From an uncultured Flavobacteriia bacterium (GTDB taxonomy: Bacteria > Bacteroidota > Bacteroidia > Flavobacteriales_D > Crocinitomicaceae): 8,435 nucleotides of DNA. Position numbers and translations under genes: made by a program. This document shows, one piece after another, positions 1 through 5,906 of the stretch. Every line of letters begins with the position of its first letter. Within the stretch, counting starts at the first letter, position 1. Location: positions 1 to 8,435 of the forward strand of contig CAISOQ010000487.1 of the NCBI GenBank assembly GCA_903887095.1, in the 5' to 3' direction. The notes under the pieces were generated by a model, which searched no databases, was not told the origin of the DNA, and worked only from the letters and a program-made list of their open reading frames with translations.

Positions 1-1631
1 ACATCTTCTATTGGTGTTACAGTTCCATCTGAGTCGCGCGAATTTTTCTGCCGCAATTGCTGTCTGAAACGCGCATAAATCTCAAGTTGCTTATTGGGTT
101 TATAGGAGGGCTGAATCAAAAGTTCATGTCCTGCTGTCGGCGCATCTACTTGGTATTTCATCCAAGGAAATGCAAACAAATCGGCATAGGTATTGAGTGT
201 CCAAGCCGATGAAAGTTTCAATTTAAATCCGGCATAAATCCCATTTTCATTCTGGGTATTGGATCCCTCAGAAAAACCATTATTATAAAAAGTTTGGTAA
301 CCTTTCTGATAGTTTCGGTAAAGCAAACTGAATGAAGCCCTCGAATCCAGTGAAAATAACACACCGTGAACATTGGCCCAATCTCCTGAGTAGGATGATC
401 GGGAAGCTTCTCCAAAAAAGTTGAAATTCCGAATGACATATGAATAATCTCCACTCAATGAAACCATTTCCTTGCCTCTAAAATCGAATTGATTATACGG
501 CTGAATGGATTTATTAAAATCTTTATCATACCCCTGGTACACACCGGCAATTCCCAATTGTAGATTTCTGTTTCTATAACGTAAATTGGCACCGGCTATT
601 TTCTCAGTTAAGGCATCTTTCTTTTGAATTTCAGAATTTGTGCGGTGTAACCCAGACAGGTTGATACTTGAAACAAATTCAATGTCATCATACAGCGAAT
701 CAGACAATACTGATGCATCTACTTTTTTCATAGATGCAAATGCTAAAAGTGACAATGGTCCAAACCCAAGATCAACAGCTACTCCGCGCATAAAACGTGT
801 TTCATCAACAGAAGTGTAGGGACGAATAGGATTTGCAGTTTTCTTTATGTTGGTCACATCTGCTGTTTTCCCAAACGCATAACCTGACCATAAATTCAGT
901 GCCTGTCCTATCTGAACTTGGTAATCACCAACGGCCAATGCTTTTAAATACTTGCCTCCTTTGAAAAATGCATGAGCTGAATAAAAATCAAATCCATCTT
1001 TTTGAGCACCGCGAAAAAACTGTTCACCGGCATCCTTTTCACCTGTCACACCGATGCTCAAATTTGTGCGGTAACTGTATCTAAAACGCGAATAGTAACG
1101 ATCCGGATTACCATAATAAAAGTTGTTACTTGCTTGAAGCACAGAGTCTGAAACCTGCTGATATCCTGTCTTTTCTTCAGGAGTTGTTTGGTAGCGCATG
1201 TATAATTCATAATTCCCTTGCTTCACAGCTTCCTTTAAAGAAATATGTAGACTTTCAAGTTTGTCATCTACTTTCACAAATGGCTGAACCAATTGAATCG
1301 TTTGTAAATCCCAATATTCAAGACTTTGGAGCTCGTAAATTGTTATCAGTTTCCCAAATAACTTAATGTGGAGCAATAAATCGCTGATTTGAACGTCACT
1401 TAATAAATTCAATTCATCTAATTCTTCTGCTGTCGCACCGTTCAAATTAAGTGGGTGATCGAAGTAATAATTCAACTGCTGCACAACATTGGTCAGATCG
1501 ATTTCTTCCGTTTCAAGTTGCTCGGCAATAAATTCGATGCGCTGCTGCACTACTTCACTCTTTTCTTGGGAAAAGGCAGAAATTCCTGAGCAGAGAAACA
1601 ATAACGATATGACAATCTTACGCACGTTCAC
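1..1631 (-). CDS. Exported helix-hairpin-helix (HhH) beta-barrel protein, 3' end outside window
   Basis: 543 codons are visible and the C-terminus lies beyond position 1. The start is GTG at 1631 (a second GTG lies at 1625). A TAA two codons upstream in the same frame rules out a longer form, and no ATG fits. Residues 3-22 look like a signal peptide (VRKIVISLLFLCSGISAFSQ). Residues 60-100 carry a ComEA-like HhH domain with LNLNGATAEELDEL followed by a second helix pair. From about residue 130 the protein is rich in alternating aromatic and polar stretches typical of an outer-membrane barrel, including GDYQVQIGQALNLWSGYAFG at about 235-254, which I recognise as a conserved block of Bacteroidota HhH proteins of roughly 700 aa. 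It is the last gene of a four-gene operon, 3 nt after the PorV-like gene. HhH folds normally bind DNA or mediate protein contacts. Placing one in an exported barrel suggests, as inference only, DNA handling at the cell surface. The function is not established. Confidence 0.85.
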   Translation of the reverse strand, partial: MNVRKIVISLLFLCSGISAFSQEKSEVVQQRIEFIAEQLETEEIDLTNVVQQLNYYFDHPLNLNGATAEELDELNLLSDVQISDLLLHIKLFGKLITIYELQSLEYWDLQTIQLVQPFVKVDDKLESLHISLKEAVKQGNYELYMRYQTTPEEKTGYQQVSDSVLQASNNFYYGNPDRYYSRFRYSYRTNLSIGVTGEKDAGEQFFRGAQKDGFDFYSAHAFFKGGKYLKALAVGDYQVQIGQALNLWSGYAFGKTADVTNIKKTANPIRPYTSVDETRFMRGVAVDLGFGPLSLLAFASMKKVDASVLSDSLYDDIEFVSSINLSGLHRTNSEIQKKDALTEKIAGANLRYRNRNLQLGIAGVYQGYDKDFNKSIQPYNQFDFRGKEMVSLSGDYSYVIRNFNFFGEASRSSYSGDWANVHGVLFSLDSRASFSLLYRNYQKGYQTFYNNGFSEGSNTQNENGIYAGFKLKLSSAWTLNTYADLFAFPWMKYQVDAPTAGHELLIQPSYKPNKQLEIYARFRQQLRQKNSRDSDGTVTPIED

Positions 1632-1634
1632 TTC

Positions 1635-2444
1635 TTATTTTCCCGTAAATGTTAATGAAAAATGTGGTGACCAACCCAGTTGCTGGTGATAAGCGCTACC
1701 AAGATCTAACTGCAGGCTTTTCATTTTGTAGCCAAATCCAAATGTTGCTTCAATTGGCTGAGTGGCGAGTCCTGCACGGAAATAAAAATTTTTTATGACT
1801 TGGTAATCCATTCCAGCCTTAATGCGAATCGGATAATCAATATTTTTTTCTGCTTCAGCCACAACAAGCACTTTGTCTGAAACTCTATAACTTGTCCCCA
1901 AGCGCATGAGCGTTGTAAAACGATCATCAGCATATGCCGCCAATTTTGCTCTGCCAATGTTAAACACACTCATTCCTACTTTCCAGTTTTCTGTGATCAG
2001 AAATAAAATACCCGCTTCAGCAGTGACTGTATTTTTTGAGCCATAATTTTCAGACAAGCGAATTCCTTGGTAATTCATTTGCACACCGGCCATGAATTTT
2101 TCACTCAGTTTCATGCTGTATCCCGCTCCCACTCTGTATGTTCGGTAGGCAGTGAATCCATACGTCTGTGCACCGAAAGAAATTACTCCTTTTTTAAGAG
2201 GCTGAGCGTAGGTCAAACCCTGAGATTGCAATTCGCGCAGTAAAAATCGATTTTCATAACTTACACCAAATGAGGCACTCGATATATCAGCTAAAGCCCC
2301 CGGATTATGGTGATACGACCATGCATCAGAAACAGCTACTGTTGCATTAGCCATGGAATTGGACCTTCCTCCCATTGGTAGCCAACCTTGTGAATAGCAT
2401 GAAATTGGAAAGACAATAAGTAGTAAATATATTTTCTTCAACAT
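1635..2444 (-). CDS. PorV/PorQ-like outer-membrane beta-barrel protein
   Basis: 269 aa starting at ATG 2444. Residues 1-19 form a signal peptide (MLKKIYLLLIVFPISCYSQ). Residues 25-52 carry the family hallmark (GGRSNSMANATVAVSD, then NPGALA), which in the PorV/PorQ/UPF0164 group of FadL-like barrels reads roughly G-RS-aMGgA-vA--D---NPAgLA. The rest alternates amphipathic strands and ends in a strand-like FSLTFTGK. Authentic PorV is a type IX secretion shuttle protein of nearly 400 aa. This one is shorter and sits next to no other T9SS gene, so I call family membership only. It follows the lipoprotein gene by 25 nt, and its TAA at 1637-1635 is in the same frame as the next gene's GTG, separated by a single GAA codon. 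Such spacing suggests translational coupling. The partnership with the HhH barrel protein is the best clue to its role. Confidence 0.85.
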   Translation of the reverse strand: MLKKIYLLLIVFPISCYSQGWLPMGGRSNSMANATVAVSDAWSYHHNPGALADISSASFGVSYENRFLLRELQSQGLTYAQPLKKGVISFGAQTYGFTAYRTYRVGAGYSMKLSEKFMAGVQMNYQGIRLSENYGSKNTVTAEAGILFLITENWKVGMSVFNIGRAKLAAYADDRFTTLMRLGTSYRVSDKVLVVAEAEKNIDYPIRIKAGMDYQVIKNFYFRAGLATQPIEATFGFGYKMKSLQLDLGSAYHQQLGWSPHFSLTFTGK

Positions 2445-2469
2445 GTTTTAAAAATAATGTTTTGGATTT

Positions 2470-2928
2470 TTATTCAATCAATTTCTTGAGCTTGGATATT
2501 CTCAACTTATTCACATACTCTTTTTTATCCATGAAAAACCAAGAATTACCATTGTCATGAGAAATAGCGATTAACTCGTGTTTGAATGTTCCAAATTCTA
2601 CATTGTTCATTTTTCGGGCTCTTAATTCATAGCACACCTGTATCTCTTTGTTTTTCTTAACACTTGAACGAATTGTTGGATCATCGAAGTATACTGAGTC
2701 GGCGGAACAATTGAAATAAGCCATGAAAGAGGAATCCCCCTCTGCCTTTATTGATGCCACAAGTTCTGGATATGTAAAGGCCACCAAATTCACCATTCGG
2801 CATTCGTTTTTCGCTAATAGATAATCCGAAAGTGATTGGTTCAAGTTACGCTCTTGTTCGGAATTCAAGGTGCAGGCCGAAATTAGCAGCATGACCAGTA
2901 AAAAAAACAGATTGACGCTCTTATTCAT
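2470..2928 (-). CDS. Uncharacterised lipoprotein, 152 aa
   Basis: The start chosen is ATG at 2928 (MNKSVNLFFLLVMLLISAC), which gives a compact signal peptide and a lipobox with the lipidated cysteine at residue 19. ATG at 2940 (MRKEMNK...) is an equally acceptable alternative. An open frame continues upstream to 3063, but that part runs antisense-free through the preceding gene in another frame and would bury the signal peptide. The mature part is small and soluble-looking. It has a helical stretch after the lipid anchor (SEQERNLNQSLSDYLLAKNE), then a mixed alpha/beta region ending with HELIAISHDNGNSWFFMDKKEY. That arrangement resembles small NTF2-like or immunity-like lipoproteins of Bacteroidota, but I recognise no named domain. 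The coding sequence overlaps the preceding gene's stop by 8 nt (ATGAATAA), a sign of coupled translation. It probably sits in the outer membrane facing the periplasm. Confidence 0.75.
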   Translation of the reverse strand: MNKSVNLFFLLVMLLISACTLNSEQERNLNQSLSDYLLAKNECRMVNLVAFTYPELVASIKAEGDSSFMAYFNCSADSVYFDDPTIRSSVKKNKEIQVCYELRARKMNNVEFGTFKHELIAISHDNGNSWFFMDKKEYVNKLRISKLKKLIE

Positions 2929-3166
2929 TTCCTTTCGCATGGGATTTAAATTCGTTTTGATTGGAAAATACATAAGGTTGTTCAGCCGCCAACATTTCCA
3001 TAATCCGCAGCATTTCAGGATATTGATTGGCAATAACTTTGTGAACCACAGATCGAGAACCAATCAACTGAATTTCAGTAAATTCTTTGTCACTCAAAAT
3101 TTCATAGAACGACTTTTCATTCGATAGTTTTCTGTATTGCGGAAAGACCTTAATTTTAGCAGACAT
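2921..3166 (-). CDS. Small conserved-looking hypothetical protein, 81 aa
   Basis: The first ATG is at 3166 (MSAKIKVFPQYRKLSNEKSF). A TTG six bases upstream is also in frame but unlikely. There is no signal peptide or membrane segment, so it is probably cytoplasmic. The sequence reads like a small alpha/beta domain: a basic N-terminal strand (KIKVFPQYRK), then EILSDKEFTEIQLIGSR, then a helix around PEMLRIMEMLAAEQPYVF, and a charged tail. I recognise no domain with confidence. It is first in the minus-strand operon and overlaps the lipoprotein gene by 8 nt. The product is the only member of the operon lacking an export signal. It is divergent from nth across 51 bp. Coding is supported by the overlap, codon usage like its neighbours and the absence of a better frame. 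Confidence 0.72.
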   Translation of the reverse strand: MSAKIKVFPQYRKLSNEKSFYEILSDKEFTEIQLIGSRSVVHKVIANQYPEMLRIMEMLAAEQPYVFSNQNEFKSHAKGNE

Positions 3167-3169
3167 TCT

Positions 3170-3177
3170 CAAAAATA
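3170..3177 (-). promoter_or_regulatory. Candidate Bacteroidota -7 promoter element
   Basis: Read on the minus strand this is TATTTTTG, a perfect match to the Bacteroidota sigma-A -7 consensus TAnnTTTG. Its 3' end lies only 3 nt from the ATG at 3166, so transcription would begin at or near the start codon. A TTTG that could act as a -33 element lies on the same strand at 3208-3205, but the 27-nt spacer is longer than the usual 17-23 or so. Motif match only. Confidence 0.35.
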
Positions 3178-3217
3178 AGAATGTTTGGCCAGTAGTCGGT
3201 TAACCAAATGTGAAATT

Positions 3218-3862
3218 ATGACCAAAAAAGAAAAAGCCATTTACATTATCGAAGAATTGGAACGATTGTATCCGGAAACTCCTGTCCCTCTTGACCATGA
3301 GGATGCTTACACGTTGTTGATTTCCGTGCTACTTTCTGCCCAATGCACCGACGAACGCGTCAATAAGATTACCCCTCACCTTTTTCGTCGCGCCAAAACA
3401 CCTTTTGACATGGTGCACCTGACTGTCGAAGAAATTCGCGAAATCATTAGACCTTGCGGTTTATCGCCACGAAAATCAGCAGCGATTCATGAATTATCGG
3501 CAATTCTCATTCGAAAGTACGAAGGTGAAGTACCGAATGAGATGCATTTATTAGAAGAATTACCAGGCGTTGGACATAAAACAGCATCGGTAGTGATGGC
3601 TCAGGCCTTTGGGGTGCCGGCATTTCCGGTTGACACGCACATTCATCGTTTGCTCACACGCTGGGGAATTACTTCCGGGAAAAATGTCGTTGAAACAGAA
3701 AAAGATGCTAAAAAGCTATTCCCCATTGAACTATGGAACAAACTCCATTTGCAAATTATCTTTTATGGCAGAGAATATTCTCCAGCCCGGAGTCCAAAGT
3801 TGGAAAAAGACTTTATAACCCGAAAAATCGGAACGAAAACAGCATTGAAAGAACTTGTTTAA
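3218..3862 (+). CDS. nth: Endonuclease III (DNA glycosylase/AP lyase), Fe-S cluster loop absent
   Basis: 214 aa from ATG 3218 (MTKKEKAIYIIEELERLYPE). The in-frame TTG at 3185 would add 11 residues that do not look like the family. Nth removes oxidised pyrimidines from DNA and cleaves the abasic site in base excision repair. The six-helix core holds LLSAQCTDERVNK (39-50). The helix-hairpin-helix LPGVGHKTA (115-123) contains the catalytic lysine K121, and FPVDTHIHRL (136-145) contains the catalytic aspartate D139. Both are intact. E. coli Nth ends with four cysteines (C-x6-C-x2-C-x5-C) binding a [4Fe-4S] cluster. Here the matching stretch is YGREYSPARSPKLEKDFITR (183-202) with no cysteine; the only cysteines are C43 and C80. 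From memory, flavobacterial Nth proteins often lack the cluster, so this is probably a lineage feature and not damage. It is first in a plus-strand operon, 6 nt before the pentapeptide gene. Confidence 0.96.
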   Translation: MTKKEKAIYIIEELERLYPETPVPLDHEDAYTLLISVLLSAQCTDERVNKITPHLFRRAKTPFDMVHLTVEEIREIIRPCGLSPRKSAAIHELSAILIRKYEGEVPNEMHLLEELPGVGHKTASVVMAQAFGVPAFPVDTHIHRLLTRWGITSGKNVVETEKDAKKLFPIELWNKLHLQIIFYGREYSPARSPKLEKDFITRKIGTKTALKELV

Positions 3863-3868
3863 AAACCT

Positions 3869-4441
3869 ATGACAAAAAAATACACAAGCGACATTGATTA
3901 CCAAAACGAAGACTTTTCTATTGAAGGTTTGGTAATGGGAGAATATGAAAATTGCACTTTTCGGAATTGCAAATTCAATGGAACCAGCCTTGCGCATTTT
4001 ATTTTTTCGGAATGCACTTTTGAGGAATGCGATTTAAGCAATTGCCAATTGACCAACACAACTTTTCGAGATAGTGCATTTGACAACTGCAAGATGCTGG
4101 GTCTGCGTTTTGAAGATTGTAATTCGTTTCTTTTTTCAGTGAATTTCAAATCATGCGCATTGAATTTCAGTTCTTTTTTCCAAATGAAACTCAAAACAAC
4201 GCAGTTCAGCGCTTGTGCATTGGAAGAGGTTGATTTTACAGAATGTGACCTCAGTCAAGCCAACTTCTATGCTGCAGACCTCAAAAACACCGTTTTTTTC
4301 AGAACCAACCTTACTGGAGCCGACTTTCGAATGGCCACCAATTTGCTCATCGATCCTGAAAACAACAAAGTTCAAAAGGCGAAATTCAATCGTGACAATG
4401 TACTTGGCTTATTGACAAAATATGGTTTGAAAATCGACTAA
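3869..4441 (+). CDS. Qnr-like pentapeptide repeat protein
   Basis: 190 aa from ATG 3869. Pentapeptide repeats fold into a right-handed square beta-helix that mimics DNA, and Qnr/MfpA/McbG members bind DNA gyrase or topoisomerase IV. Two blocks of repeats are visible. One has central F/L residues at 31, 36, 41, 46, 51, 56, 61, 66, 71, 76 and 81. After a two-residue phase shift the second has them at 93, 98, 103, 108, 113 and so on to 153. The break (MLGLRFEDCNSFLFSVNF) matches the interruption I remember in QnrB (ALGIEIRHC). The tail (DPENNKVQKAKF, then VLGLLTKYGLKID) resembles the C-terminal helix that makes the Qnr dimer. It is somewhat shorter than Qnr (about 215 aa). All ten cysteines sit at the inward i-2 position. 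No export signal, so cytoplasmic. It is 6 nt after nth and probably co-transcribed. Quinolone protection is possible but not shown by sequence. Confidence 0.92.
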   Translation: MTKKYTSDIDYQNEDFSIEGLVMGEYENCTFRNCKFNGTSLAHFIFSECTFEECDLSNCQLTNTTFRDSAFDNCKMLGLRFEDCNSFLFSVNFKSCALNFSSFFQMKLKTTQFSACALEEVDFTECDLSQANFYAADLKNTVFFRTNLTGADFRMATNLLIDPENNKVQKAKFNRDNVLGLLTKYGLKID

Positions 4442-4471
4442 TTGAAATGATTACATTTGGGAATACAAACC

Positions 4472-5575
4472 ATGTTTAAACGATTCAATATTCCATTTCT
4501 CTTCTTAATGATTTTAGTGAGCGCAAAGCTTACAGGACAAGAAGAAAGCGATAAAAATCTTGCAGTTCGCATGGATGCTACATTCGGTTTTGTACTTCCG
4601 GAATACCAGCATTTCAACTACCTCGTAAACAAACCAGTGCATGGATTCGAATTGAGTTTATCGAAAGCCTCGACGGGTAAGTCTTATTGGGAACAATTGT
4701 ATAAATACCCCGAAGTTGGACTCACCCTCTCCTACTCAACACTCGGTAATGACGATGTTTTTGGGCGTGAATTCGGACTTTTTCCTTACGCTCAAATCGC
4801 CTTAATCCGTCGGCCTAAGTTTTTGTTTACCAACCAATTTGGACTTGGTATTGGATACGCCACCAAAAAATTTGATCTGGAGAGCAATTATGAAAACATT
4901 TCAGTGGGCTCGCACATTAACGTACATTTCAATTTCAAATTAGGAACCAAATGGATGCTGTCCAAACGATTTGCGATTAACAGCGGACTTGCATTTACAC
5001 ATTATTCAAATGCAAATATGGCGGAACCCAATCTTGGGGTCAATTTATTTACTGCCTTTGCGGGGATTTCTTATGCCGTTAAACCAGTCGGTGATTTTCG
5101 AATGAGCAAGCTAGCAGCGCATGAAACAAAAAATGAATTTGCTTTTATCTACGCAGCTGGCGGTAAACATACACGTGCTTTGCAATCAACCGTTTATTTC
5201 ACTTCTTCAGTTTCTGCAGAATACAAATACCATTGGAAACGAAAATTCCATATTGGTGGAGGAATTGATCTGTCTTATGATTCGGCCACTGAAACAGAAA
5301 TGAGTGCTCCTGGAAAATCCGATTATCGCTCGATTTATGATTTTAGAACGGGATTTCATTTTTCCCAAGAGCTTGTGTACGATCGATTCAGTTTTATCTT
5401 GCAAGAAGGCATCTATGTAGGGTTAGTCGACAGAGTGAACAATAGTTCTATGTATAACCGAGCGATTTTAAGGTGGAAATTCAATGATCATTTTCTGATG
5501 CATATTTCGATGCGTTCGCATTTGCATATTTTGGATTATCCTGAATTAGGATTTGGGTATTATTTTTTAAAATGA
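4472..5575 (+). CDS. PagL-like acyloxyacyl hydrolase (lipid A deacylase family), outer membrane
   Basis: 367 aa from ATG 4472, which puts a clean signal peptide first (MFKRFNIPFLFLMILVSAKL, cleavage near TGQ at 21-23). An in-frame TTG at 4457 is less likely. Residues 30-203 look like the PagL-type eight-stranded barrel, with the signature HYSNANMAEPNLGVN at 177-191. In PagL enzymes the His and Ser of H-x-S-N are catalytic and remove a 3-O-linked acyl chain from lipid A. Here these are H177 and S179. The third catalytic residue, Glu 14 residues after His in P. aeruginosa PagL, aligns with N191. Residues 204-367 add a second barrel-like half with many amphipathic strands and a typical last strand (PELGFGYYFLK), so the protein is about twice PagL length. 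It lies 30 nt after the pentapeptide gene. Family call fairly sure; activity and substrate uncertain. Confidence 0.78.
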   Translation: MFKRFNIPFLFLMILVSAKLTGQEESDKNLAVRMDATFGFVLPEYQHFNYLVNKPVHGFELSLSKASTGKSYWEQLYKYPEVGLTLSYSTLGNDDVFGREFGLFPYAQIALIRRPKFLFTNQFGLGIGYATKKFDLESNYENISVGSHINVHFNFKLGTKWMLSKRFAINSGLAFTHYSNANMAEPNLGVNLFTAFAGISYAVKPVGDFRMSKLAAHETKNEFAFIYAAGGKHTRALQSTVYFTSSVSAEYKYHWKRKFHIGGGIDLSYDSATETEMSAPGKSDYRSIYDFRTGFHFSQELVYDRFSFILQEGIYVGLVDRVNNSSMYNRAILRWKFNDHFLMHISMRSHLHILDYPELGFGYYFLK

Positions 5576-5633
5576 AAGTATTTCGATAAAATATTATTTT
5601 GGAACAGTTACAATTTCATTCTCGTTATACTAT

Positions 5634-5666
5634 CCTACTTTTCTTTTTCCGCAAAAGCAAAGTAGG
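5634..5666. repeat. 33-nt near-perfect inverted repeat (hairpin), REP-like
   Basis: The left arm CCTACTTTTCTTTT (5634-5647) pairs with the right arm AAAAGCAAAGTAGG (5653-5666). The stem has 13 base pairs, a single T/C mismatch (5642 with 5658) and a five-base loop TCCGC. No T-run follows on either strand, so it is not a classical rho-independent terminator, though it could stop or protect the 3' end of the PagL-like transcript. Its form resembles short dispersed intergenic palindromes of Bacteroidota genomes. That part is recollection and needs a genome search. Confidence 0.6.
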
Positions 5667-5710
5667 CAAAAGAAAACTCGGTGCTGTTTATTCTTCAATT
5701 TGCTACACTC

Positions 5711-5772
5711 TTGAAATTGCGACCGTTTCGGGGATCTCTTTCAGAGCTTCCTTACGGATACCCGCATTTCAA
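5711..5772. other. Nested stem structure, possible structured repeat or RNA
   Basis: Three concentric stems are visible. TTGAAATTGCG (5711-5721) pairs with CGCATTTCAA (5763-5772), giving 10 pairs with one bulged T. CCGT (5723-5726) pairs with ACGG (5754-5757). CTCT (5736-5739) pairs with AGAG (5743-5746) around a TTC loop. Together with the hairpin 45 nt upstream it may form one repeat unit. No known RNA family is recognised. Confidence 0.35.
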
Positions 5773-5835
5773 TTCGATTCGCTCTTTCTGAATAAAAGGC
5801 ACCATTTAAATCCAGTAAAGAAAAAAAATCTAACA

Positions 5836-5864
5836 TTGATATTTAAATCTCCAATTTATTTTGG
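5836..5864 (+). promoter_or_regulatory. Candidate promoter for the head-GIN lipoprotein gene
   Basis: ATTG (-33-like, TTG at 5836-5838) is followed after 18 nt by TATTTTGG (5857-5864), which matches five of the six fixed bases of the Bacteroidota -7 consensus TAnnTTTG. A leader of about 35-40 nt would precede the ATG at 5907. Weak motif evidence only. Confidence 0.3.
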
Positions 5865-5906
5865 CCTTAAATATTTGCTAATAGGATTAATGTTTTTGAA
5901 TAAGAA

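Larger units (their letters stand above)
5576..5906 (+). other. Non-coding intergenic region, 331 bp, with foldable repeat-like segment
   Basis: This gap separates the PagL-like gene from the head-GIN lipoprotein gene. I see no credible gene: an open frame across it starts at TTG, has no family resemblance and overlaps the next gene's start. The middle (about 5630-5810) differs from the AT-rich flanks and holds a strong hairpin and a nested stem structure, listed separately. The last 80 bp are AT-rich and probably carry the promoter of the next gene. Confidence 0.7.

Noticed and set aside
1130..1366. Plus-strand open frame opposite the HhH barrel protein
   Set aside because: The minus-strand frame is continuous over more than 1600 bases with recognisable domains, so this one is its antisense shadow.
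1635..2444. Calling the PorV-like gene porV, a type IX secretion component
   Set aside because: The family motif fits, but the protein is too short for PorV and no other secretion-system gene lies nearby.
2929..3063. N-terminal extension of the 152-aa lipoprotein upstream to 3063
   Set aside because: It would overlap most of the preceding gene in another frame and hide a good lipoprotein signal peptide. Starts at 2928 or 2940 explain the gene better.
2870..3127. Plus-strand open frame opposite the small hypothetical and lipoprotein genes
   Set aside because: The minus-strand genes have a lipobox, an overlapping ATGAATAA junction and operon spacing. The plus-strand frame has none of these and is a shadow.
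5634..5666. The strong hairpin as a rho-independent terminator of the PagL-like gene
   Set aside because: The stem is followed by CAAAAGAAAACTCGG, not a T-run, and the opposite strand has none either. A repeat or 3'-end stabiliser is more likely.
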